DNA of 6,774 nucleotides from Desulfobacterales bacterium. Its GTDB lineage: Bacteria > Desulfobacterota > Desulfobacteria > Desulfobacterales > C00003106. Location of the stretch: contig JAUWMN010000092.1 of the NCBI GenBank assembly GCA_030613165.1, positions 1-6,774 on the forward strand, read 5' to 3'. Shown here one piece after another: positions 1 through 5,467 of this stretch (its first letter is position 1; every line of letters starts with the position of its first letter). The notes beneath the pieces are model-generated. The model saw nothing but the letters and a program-made list of their open reading frames with translations. It ran no database searches and had not been told where the DNA came from. The position numbers and the translations under genes were made by a program.

Positions 1-881
1 TGGATTCTTCTCTTGTTATTCCGTCTAATATAAAAACTATTGTGATCGATATTCGTCTGCCCAGGATTATTTTGGCAAGTCTCGTGGGCGGGTCGCTTGC
101 TGTCGCGGGAGCCACATATCAGGGACTTTTCAGAAATCCCCTGGCGGACCCGTACCTTCTTGGGGTATCTCAGGGGGCGGCCCTGGGGGCTACCATCAGT
201 TTTATTATTCCTTCTGTTGTGCTTGGGGGTGCTGCCACCCCTATATTCGCGTTTATTGGCGCCATCATTGCTGTCACTGTGGTCTATCTCCTTGCGAGAG
301 TTGACAGGGCGCTCCCGGTGACCACCCTGATTTTAGCCGGAGTAGCCCTGGGGGCCTTTCTTGCTGCGGTGACCTCTTATCTGATGCTTATTTCCGGTGA
401 ACAGCTTCACGGTATTATTCTGTGGCTTATGGGAGGTTTTTGGATGACGGAATGGGGGGAGATCTGGACGGTTTTCCCTCTTATCGTATGCGGAGTGACA
501 GTAATTATTCTTTTTTCGCGTCCGCTCAATGTAATGCAATTAGATGAAGAGCAAGCCCGGCAGCTTGGAATTAACGTGGAAAGCGTAAAGATTATATTGC
601 TTGTTGCGGCGTCACTTATCACTGCCGCGGCAGTCTGCTTCTGCGGAATTATCGGATTCGTGGGGATTATCATTCCTCACATGGTGCGGCTTATATGGGG
701 ACCTGACTATCGGTTCCTGGTCCCTCTTTCAGCGCTGACAGGAGCTATATTCCTTGTAGTGGCGGATGCCGTGGCGCGGAGCGCGTTTTCGCAGGAAATC
801 CCCATAGGGATCATCACCGCGTTTTGCGGAGCACCCTTTTTTTTGTTTATCTTACGGAAAAGGAAGAAGACATTTTTTTAG
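1..881 (+). CDS. FecCD/BtuC-family ABC transporter permease, 5' end outside window
   Basis: Inner-membrane permease of a type II ABC importer, the family that takes up ferric siderophores, haem or cobalamin; the substrate cannot be told from this subunit. The frame is open to the left edge (first whole codon at 3), giving about 292 visible residues against roughly 330 usual, so the first membrane segment is missing. The GTG at 42 is an internal Val, because family-like sequence runs through it. Visible family motifs are DIRLPR (residues 16-21), RNPLADPYLLGVSQGAA (44-60), the cytoplasmic LDEEQARQLG stretch (about 180-189) that contacts the ATPase, and GIIGFVGIIIPHMVR (about 215-229). Several hydrophobic helices lie between them. 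The protein ends with a basic tail, RKRKKTFF. The ATPase gene follows after 88 bases, a wide gap for this pair, and the gap holds a repeat-like element. Family and partial status are clear; substrate is unknown. Confidence 0.95.
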   Translation, partial: DSSLVIPSNIKTIVIDIRLPRIILASLVGGSLAVAGATYQGLFRNPLADPYLLGVSQGAALGATISFIIPSVVLGGAATPIFAFIGAIIAVTVVYLLARVDRALPVTTLILAGVALGAFLAAVTSYLMLISGEQLHGIILWLMGGFWMTEWGEIWTVFPLIVCGVTVIILFSRPLNVMQLDEEQARQLGINVESVKIILLVAASLITAAAVCFCGIIGFVGIIIPHMVRLIWGPDYRFLVPLSALTGAIFLVVADAVARSAFSQEIPIGIITAFCGAPFFLFILRKRKKTFF

Positions 882-893
882 AAAATACTTATC

Positions 894-946
894 TCACCGC
901 CTTTAATAGACCTTAAAACTTTGCGCCCTTTGCGCCTTTGCGGTGA
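894..946. repeat. Intergenic repeat-like element bounded by TCACCGC / GCGGTGA
   Basis: This lies in the 88-base gap between the permease and ATPase genes. A perfect 7-bp inverted pair, TCACCGC at 894-900 and GCGGTGA at 940-946, bounds it. Read on the minus strand, the right half goes TCACCGC-AAAG-GCGC-AAAG-GGCGC-AAAG-TTTTAAGG: three AAAG units at 8-9 base spacing. From memory, elements of this CACCGCAAAGNCGCAAAG type are scattered between genes in many environmental bacterial genomes; no search was run. It shows no coding potential and encodes no transposase. It could be a mobile-element remnant or a transcript-structure element. The alternative GTG start of the next gene at 943 lies inside its right end. 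Confidence 0.55.
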
Positions 947-960
947 ATTATCATTTTTTT

Positions 961-965
961 AGGGA
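961..965 (+). promoter_or_regulatory. Ribosome binding site that sets the ATPase start
   Basis: AGGGA lies just before the ATG at 970, with 5 bases between AGGG and the start codon. It favours ATG 970 over the in-frame GTG at 943. The GTG has no purine-rich site close upstream (CTTTGC precedes it) and falls inside the repeat-like element. Confidence 0.6.
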
Positions 966-969
966 TGAA

Positions 970-1746
970 ATGATCACACTCGATAACATAACACTTAGTT
1001 ACAACGGCTCTCCTATTTTGAAGGGCATTTCGTTTACCGCCCCTCGTGGCCGGATTCTGGGGATTATCGGACCTAACGGGTCAGGCAAATCGAGCATTAT
1101 ACGAGCAATCAGCCGGGTTATACAGCCTGACACAGGCAATATCCTTATTGGCGGTCAGGATCTGAGAAAAATGAAAGCAAAAGAAGTAGCCCGGATAGTA
1201 GCAGTAGTGCCCCAAAACCCGGATTTGCCGAAGATGATCACAGCGTTTGAACTGGTCCTGTTGGGACGCACGCCACATCTTGGTCTCTTGCAACATGAGG
1301 GGAGAAAGGATTTTGTAGCGGTCAGAAAAGCCATGGGGGCTACCGGGACAGACGGTTTCGCGGGAAGACAGATCGGAAAACTTTCCGGAGGGGAACTGCA
1401 AAAAGTCACTATCGCCCGTGCCCTGGCCCAGGAACCTGAAGTATTGCTGTTAGATGAGCCTACCGCTTATTTGGACATCAATCACCAGGGGGAAATACTG
1501 AACCTGGCGAAACAGCTCTGCGCTGAGAAAGACCTGACCGTTATCGTTGCCCTTCACGACTTGAATCTGGCCGCTCAATATTGTGACAGGCTTATTATGT
1601 TAAGCAGTGGCGAGATATATGTCGAGGGGACGCCGCAAGAAGTGCTTATTGAAGAAAATATTAAGGAAGTTTATGGCGCCAGAGTACATGTTTTCCCTCA
1701 TCCCGTGAACCAAGCACCTACAGTATTGATCACTGTTGGAGATTAG
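970..1746 (+). CDS. FecE/BtuD-family ABC transporter ATP-binding protein
   Basis: Cytoplasmic ATPase that powers import through the permease encoded just upstream; the family serves ferric siderophore, haem or cobalamin uptake. Its 258 residues are normal for the family. All nucleotide-binding motifs are intact: Walker A GPNGSGKS (34-41), Q-loop Gln82 in VVPQNP, signature LSGGE (138-142), Walker B LLLDEP (159-164), D-loop around YLD (167-169) and switch His196 in ALHDLNLAAQYCD. The tail EGTPQEVLIEENIKEVYG (219-236) is typical of FecE-type ATPases. ATG 970 is preferred because homologues begin with ITLDN-like sequence and a good ribosome site precedes it; GTG 943 would add 9 unlikely residues. 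The gene is very probably co-transcribed with the permease. Its last 17 bases overlap the end of the convergent double-receiver gene. Substrate is not resolved; a btuD or fecE label would be a guess. Confidence 0.95.
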   Translation: MITLDNITLSYNGSPILKGISFTAPRGRILGIIGPNGSGKSSIIRAISRVIQPDTGNILIGGQDLRKMKAKEVARIVAVVPQNPDLPKMITAFELVLLGRTPHLGLLQHEGRKDFVAVRKAMGATGTDGFAGRQIGKLSGGELQKVTIARALAQEPEVLLLDEPTAYLDINHQGEILNLAKQLCAEKDLTVIVALHDLNLAAQYCDRLIMLSSGEIYVEGTPQEVLIEENIKEVYGARVHVFPHPVNQAPTVLITVGD

Positions 1747-2524
1747 ACGCGAAACCGGAGATGAGATTCTTCATGCTTTGCACATTAAATGGTTTACAGA
1801 GATATCCATTGGCTCCGGCTTCCATTGCTTGATCAATATCATCCAATTTTTCGGACGTTACCATTGCGATAAACAGATCTTTATGTTTATATATCTTCCT
1901 TATGCTACGAACAAATGCCAGGCCGTTCATCCTGGGCATGTTCCAGTCCGTTAGTACCAGATCCACGTTGCTCTCCCTGAGCTTCTCCAAGCCCTCTATC
2001 CCATCCGCTGCTTCAAAAATTTTTTCTATGCCGATACCTGTCAAAATGTTCCTGATCATCTTTCGCATGATACTGGAATCATCTACAATAAGGACTTTGT
2101 TGATCGGGCGTTTTACTGAATTCTGTTGCGCGATGCTGTCCGACCTGGGCAAGAGATCTTTTATGGCGTTTTTTATATTTGTCACCAGTTTTTGATCCTT
2201 GTGGACATAATAATCAGCGCCGGCGTCTGCTGCTTTGCGTAATACCATGTCTTCATCATGGGCGCTCATTAATATTATGGGCATTCCGGCAAAATCAGGT
2301 ATCATTTTAAGAATGAAACAAAGGTCATAGCCGTTTATATCGCCAACCTCTACCCCTGTTATCAGGAGATCGGGACCCCACTTAATGATTCTCAAAAGCG
2401 CTCTGGAGGCTACGGTCGCTGTATCAACCGAAGTAGTGCTGTTTTCGAGATGAGAACGTAATATTTTAGTATACATCTGTGAACTGTCCAAAATAAAAAT
2501 CTTCTTTTTCTTCACCAAATCCAT
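1730..2524 (-). CDS. Stand-alone double receiver-domain response regulator (degenerate REC + CheY-like REC)
   Basis: 264 residues with two receiver domains and no output domain. Receiver 1 (about 7-125) keeps an acidic-pocket Asp13, Ser87 and Lys109, but the phospho-acceptor position in LLITGVEVG is Gly57 instead of Asp, so it should not accept phosphate there. Receiver 2 (about 142-262) is complete and strikingly CheY-like: Asp148/Asp149 in VLIVDDSSIMRKMIRNIL, phospho-acceptor Asp193 in LTDWNMPRMNGL, Thr223, and Lys244 in GYLCKPF. Tyr241 aligns with the switch Tyr106 of E. coli CheY and Trp194 with Trp58. The likely role is a phosphorylation-dependent protein-interaction switch in chemotaxis or a chemosensory pathway, with receiver 1 as a binding or dimerising module (inference). 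The ATG start follows a GAGG site (complement at 2530-2533). The gene is divergent from uvrC. Its kinase partner is not in the window. Confidence 0.9.
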   Translation of the reverse strand: MDLVKKKKIFILDSSQMYTKILRSHLENSTTSVDTATVASRALLRIIKWGPDLLITGVEVGDINGYDLCFILKMIPDFAGMPIILMSAHDEDMVLRKAADAGADYYVHKDQKLVTNIKNAIKDLLPRSDSIAQQNSVKRPINKVLIVDDSSIMRKMIRNILTGIGIEKIFEAADGIEGLEKLRESNVDLVLTDWNMPRMNGLAFVRSIRKIYKHKDLFIAMVTSEKLDDIDQAMEAGANGYLCKPFNVQSMKNLISGFASNLQQ

Positions 2525-2546
2525 GAGATCCTCATCTTACAGATTT

Positions 2547-2575
2547 TTTATAAGCCTCATAGGGGGAACTCTTAA
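2547..2575 (-). promoter_or_regulatory. Possible sigma70-type promoter for the double-receiver gene
   Basis: On the minus strand a -35-like TTAAGA (2570-2575) is followed after 17 bases by a -10-like TATAAA (2547-2552), about 22 bases before the ATG. The -35 box matches only 4 of 6 consensus positions, so this is tentative. The 123-base divergent region must serve both this gene and uvrC. Confidence 0.3.
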
Positions 2576-2579
2576 CTTA

Positions 2580-2606
2580 ATGACATTGCACCTTTTTTAG
2601 TATAAT
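2580..2606 (+). promoter_or_regulatory. Likely sigma70-type promoter for uvrC
   Basis: A perfect -10 box TATAAT lies at 2601-2606 in an AT-rich stretch, with a -35-like ATGACA at 2580-2585 (5 of 6 consensus). The 15-base spacer is shorter than ideal. Transcription would start near 2613 and leave a leader of about 35 bases before the uvrC ATG. I saw no LexA-like CTGTN8ACAG box, so the sequence gives no sign of SOS control. Confidence 0.5.
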
Positions 2607-2647
2607 ATATGATAAGAGTTATATTTTAGCAATAATTTTCAGTAGAA

Positions 2648-4477
2648 ATGAATTCAAAACTTTTACAACAATCAGCCAACTTACCCTCCCAACCCGGTGT
2701 CTATCTGATGAAGGACAATTCGGGAGAGGTACTCTATGTTGGGAAAGCACGTGACCTTAAAAAACGCGTCTCATCGTATTTTAAGGCTGCCGGCGGGAAG
2801 GACTTAAAGACAAAGGTGCTTGTCGGCAAGATCGACCATTTTGACACCATCCTCACTGTTAGTGAAAAAGAGGCCATTCTTTTGGAATCGAACCTGATCA
2901 AGCGATACCGGCCTCGTTACAATGTCATCCTCCGGGATGATAAAAACTATCCCTCCCTACGTTTGGACGTTGATAATCCCTTTCCTCGACTTGCTATCGT
3001 AAGGAAATTTAAAAAAGACGGAGCCCTCTATTTTGGCCCTTTTGCTTCGGCTCATGCTGTACGGGAGACATTGAAGCTGATTTATCGCACATTTAAAATC
3101 AGACGGTGTAAATCAGTCAAGGTGCAACCTCGAACACGTCCGTGCATTAACTACGAGATGGGAACATGCTCAGGGGCCTGTGCCGGTCTGATCACTCAGG
3201 AAGATTACCGGAAGGGAGTAAATGACTTGATTCTGTTTTTAAAAGGGCGTAGCAGAGCGGTTATTGAAGACCTCAAGACCCGGATGATGCAAGCGGCAGC
3301 GGCCCGGAATTTTGAGGCGGCAGCAGCCTTGAGGGATAAAATGTTTGCGTTGGAAAATACCCTGGAAAAACAAGCGATGGTTGTTTCCGACTTTAAAGAT
3401 CGAGATATTCTGGGGATAGCTCGTAGCAACGGGATGGCAGTGGTCACCGTTCTGTGTGTCAGGGGAGGAAGGCTTCTTGGAGGCTATGATTTTTTCTTCA
3501 AGAACGTACAGGTGGAGATTGGTGAGGTTATAGAGTCTTTTTTAAAACAATATTATGGGAAAGACAGATTTGTCCCTGATGAAATTTTTTTGCCCGCATC
3601 TTTGGAAGAGGCCGACTCTCTGGAGACATGGTTGAGCGGTGAGAAGGGGCGAAAGGTCTCTATACTCATGCCACAGCGTGGTGAAAAAAAACGGTTCGTC
3701 CGGATGGCCTGCCAAAACGCGCAACATGCAATGGAGACACGCGCGGCGGCTTCCTCGGACGAGGTCAGCTTTTTAGAACGATTACACCGGTATTTGAGGC
3801 TTTCACGGGTTCCGGAACGAATCGAATGTTTTGATCTTTCCAGCCTGGCTGGGTCAGAAGCGGTAGGCGCTATGGTGGTTTTTGATGGGATGAATCCGAA
3901 TAAATCCGCTTATCGCAAGTTCAGAATCAAATCTGCCGCGGGTTTGGACGATTACGGAATGTTGTACGAAGTCATGAAGCGACGATACAACAAGGGAGAC
4001 GCTGAAGAACAGTTTCCCGATCTCCTTATGGTTGATGGGGGGAAGGGACAGCTTTCCGTTGCGGTAAACGTTCTCAAAGAGTTGGGGTTCTATGGACGAT
4101 TTGACGTGATATCGATTGCAAAAAGAGATAAGGATCGAGGCGAAACAGAGGATAAGATTTTTAAGCCGGGCCGAAAAAATCCGATCACATTCAACAAGGC
4201 GCGAGATCTTTTACTTTTCCTTCAACGTGTTCGTGATGAGGCACACAGGTTTGTAATATCTTATCACCGCAAGCGTCGAGCAATGGGGTATAAAAGGTCT
4301 GTGTTGGATACCATTTCGGGCGTGGGGAAGAAACGAAAGCATCTTTTATTGAGGCATATGGGAAGTCTTGAGCAGATCAAGAAAGCCACAGTCGATGACT
4401 TACTAAAAGTACCAGGGATTGACCGCAAGGTTGCCGAAGAGATCGTTCGAGTTTTGCGGGAAAGTGGTAACCGGTGA
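2648..4477 (+). CDS. uvrC: UvrC, excinuclease ABC subunit C
   Basis: Dual-incision nuclease of nucleotide excision repair: recruited by UvrB at a lesion, it cuts on both sides of the damage. All domains are present in 609 residues, a normal length. The GIY-YIG nuclease (about 14-95) has PGVYLM (17-21), LYVGKARDLKKR (29-40) and Glu80. Cys154, 166, 174 and 178 form the cysteine set that in E. coli UvrC ligates an iron-sulfur cluster. The UVR motif that binds UvrB is at about 207-240. The RNase H-like nuclease has Asp396 in CFDLSSLAGSEAVG, Asp463 in MVDGGKGQL and His533 in VRDEAHRF. Two helix-hairpin-helix motifs, ISGVGKKRK (556-564) and LKVPGIDRKVAEEIV (586-600), end the protein. The ribosome site is weak (AGTAG at 2641-2645), but the start fits the family; the next ATG, at 2708, would delete the GIY motif. 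It appears to be a single-gene unit. Confidence 0.98.
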   Translation: MNSKLLQQSANLPSQPGVYLMKDNSGEVLYVGKARDLKKRVSSYFKAAGGKDLKTKVLVGKIDHFDTILTVSEKEAILLESNLIKRYRPRYNVILRDDKNYPSLRLDVDNPFPRLAIVRKFKKDGALYFGPFASAHAVRETLKLIYRTFKIRRCKSVKVQPRTRPCINYEMGTCSGACAGLITQEDYRKGVNDLILFLKGRSRAVIEDLKTRMMQAAAARNFEAAAALRDKMFALENTLEKQAMVVSDFKDRDILGIARSNGMAVVTVLCVRGGRLLGGYDFFFKNVQVEIGEVIESFLKQYYGKDRFVPDEIFLPASLEEADSLETWLSGEKGRKVSILMPQRGEKKRFVRMACQNAQHAMETRAAASSDEVSFLERLHRYLRLSRVPERIECFDLSSLAGSEAVGAMVVFDGMNPNKSAYRKFRIKSAAGLDDYGMLYEVMKRRYNKGDAEEQFPDLLMVDGGKGQLSVAVNVLKELGFYGRFDVISIAKRDKDRGETEDKIFKPGRKNPITFNKARDLLLFLQRVRDEAHRFVISYHRKRRAMGYKRSVLDTISGVGKKRKHLLLRHMGSLEQIKKATVDDLLKVPGIDRKVAEEIVRVLRESGNR

Positions 4478-4485
4478 CGTCACCG
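4472..4485. repeat. 14-bp perfect palindrome across the uvrC stop codon
   Basis: CGGTGACGTCACCG is its own reverse complement. It contains the uvrC stop TGA (4475-4477) and ends where the AAAG repeat array begins. With no loop bases it is a poor hairpin, so it is better read as a possible protein-binding site, or as a junction where a TCACCG repeat end met the GGTGA of the gene's last codons. Function unknown. Confidence 0.45.
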
Positions 4486-4619
4486 TAAAGTGCCTAAAGT
4501 GAACTAAAGTTTGAAGTGCCTAAAGTTAAGGAATTTTATCTGTTCTATAATTGTTCTTGCCGAAGGCAAGTTCCACAACTTTAGTTCACTTTAGGCACTT
4601 TAGCTCACTTCAAACTTTA
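4486..4619. repeat. Intergenic inverted repeat built of tandem TAAAGTG units
   Basis: This fills nearly all of the 147-base gap between the convergent uvrC and cheR genes. A 26-bp arm at 4486-4511 is perfectly complementary to 4577-4602, with 65 bases between. A second perfect pairing, 14 bp, joins 4505-4518 to 4606-4619; it shares 4505-4511 with the first, so the two are alternatives. Within the arms, TAAAGT units recur: they start at 4486, 4495, 4505 and 4521 on the left, and appear as their complements on the right. Between the genes it could end or stabilise either transcript, but no T-tract closely follows the 26-bp stem in either direction, so it is not a standard intrinsic terminator. 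From memory, such AAAGTGCCTAAAGTGAAC elements are scattered in some Desulfobacterota genomes; not checked. Confidence 0.8.
4556..4570. other. Small hairpin in the loop of the inverted repeat
   Basis: CTTGCC (4556-4561), a GAA loop, then GGCAAG (4565-4570) form a perfect 6-bp stem near the right side of the 65-base loop. It is not followed by a T-run on either strand. It may be the tip of a longer folded structure formed by the whole intergenic element. Confidence 0.45.
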
Positions 4620-4624
4620 ATAGT

Positions 4625-5467
4625 CTATTTTTTTCTGTAAATCGTCGGCAGAATATATTCGAATGGCTGATTGATTCCGATGAGACTTTCCGAATGTCCG
4701 ATCATAAAAATCCCCCCCGGCTTTAGACAGGCATGAATTTTATTGACTAAGACTTCCTGGTGTGACCGATCAAAATAGATCATGACATTGCGGCATAAAA
4801 TCAGATCAAAGACTTCTTTGAACGGGAACGGTTCCATTAGATTTAAATGTCGAAACGTTATAATATCTTTTACTGAATCTTTAACCCGGAAATAGTAATC
4901 CTCTCCCCTTTTGAATTTGTCGAAGAACTGGTTTAGGTCCGATTCTGGGATTTTTGTAACTTTGTTTTCAGAATAGAGACCGTTTGCAGCCTCTTTTAAG
5001 ACGCGGGTAGAGATGTCGGTTCCCAGGATTTTTATGTCCATACCCGCCAATCTCCGCAAGTGTAAATATTTCAACAAGGTAATAGCCAAAGAATACGGCT
5101 CTTCACCGGTCGAACAGCCCGCGCTCCACAAACGTATCCTCAAAGAAGATTTGGGGCCGGCAAATATTTCGGAGAAGCCTTCTTTGGTAAGATAATCAAA
5201 GTGAGAGGATTCCCTAAAAAAACTGGTCAGATTCGTGGAGATGGTATTCATGAGCTGGACCATTTCCGCCTTGGAATCGGTTCTTATAAGAAACTGATAA
5301 TACTCCTTGAAGCTTTCAATTCCTATCGCGCGCAAACGCTTGGAGAGACGGGCATGCACCAACTCCCTTTTTGCATCTCTCAGATGAATGCCGCATGTTT
5401 TGTAGATGAGATTTCTCAAGTTTTCAAAATCTTCATCCGTTAGTACATATTGTTTGAATTTAATCAC
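4625..5467 (-). CDS. cheR: CheR-type chemoreceptor glutamate methyltransferase
   Basis: Cytoplasmic SAM-dependent methyltransferase that methylates glutamates of chemoreceptors, the adaptation arm of chemotaxis opposed by CheB. Its 280 residues match the family. The N-terminal helical domain (about 8-70) leads to the hallmark STNLTSFFRES (77-87). The SAM-binding fold shows LWSAGCSTGEEPYSLA (113-128), LGTDIS (148-153), FDLILCRNVMIYFD (220-233) and LKPGGIFMIGHSES (248-261). A beta-subdomain lies in the region about 185-210, where the family binds receptors. No TPR or other extra domain is fused. The start is GTG at 5467, overlapping the der stop by 4 bases (GTGA), which suggests translational coupling to der. 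No receptor, CheA, CheB or CheW gene is in the window, so whether it serves flagellar chemotaxis or another chemosensory pathway is open. Confidence 0.96.
   Translation of the reverse strand: MIKFKQYVLTDEDFENLRNLIYKTCGIHLRDAKRELVHARLSKRLRAIGIESFKEYYQFLIRTDSKAEMVQLMNTISTNLTSFFRESSHFDYLTKEGFSEIFAGPKSSLRIRLWSAGCSTGEEPYSLAITLLKYLHLRRLAGMDIKILGTDISTRVLKEAANGLYSENKVTKIPESDLNQFFDKFKRGEDYYFRVKDSVKDIITFRHLNLMEPFPFKEVFDLILCRNVMIYFDRSHQEVLVNKIHACLKPGGIFMIGHSESLIGINQPFEYILPTIYRKK

Noticed and set aside
42..44. GTG 42 as the start of the permease gene
   Set aside because: The frame is open to the left edge and upstream residues fit the family, so the gene begins outside the window.
943..945. GTG 943 as the start of the ATPase gene
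   Set aside because: It has no ribosome site, lies in the repeat-like element and adds residues not expected in the family; ATG 970 has a good site.
882..969. Cobalamin or other riboswitch controlling the transporter
   Set aside because: The gap is too short for a cobalamin riboswitch and shows no B12-box-like core; it is explained by repeat-like sequence. The operon's true leader is outside the window.
1081..1409. Open frames opposite the ATPase gene, and similar ones opposite uvrC, cheR and der
   Set aside because: They overlap strongly supported genes, have no recognisable domains and have low-complexity or odd compositions typical of shadow frames.
4486..4531. CRISPR-like array of short repeats
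   Set aside because: Units are only about 6-9 bases with no spacers of regular length, and no cas genes are present.
4486..4634. Intrinsic terminator after uvrC, using the T-run at 4628-4634
   Set aside because: The T-run is 25 bases beyond the 26-bp stem and 8 beyond the alternative stem, and the stems are AT-rich with long loops. It also lies inside the cheR coding end.
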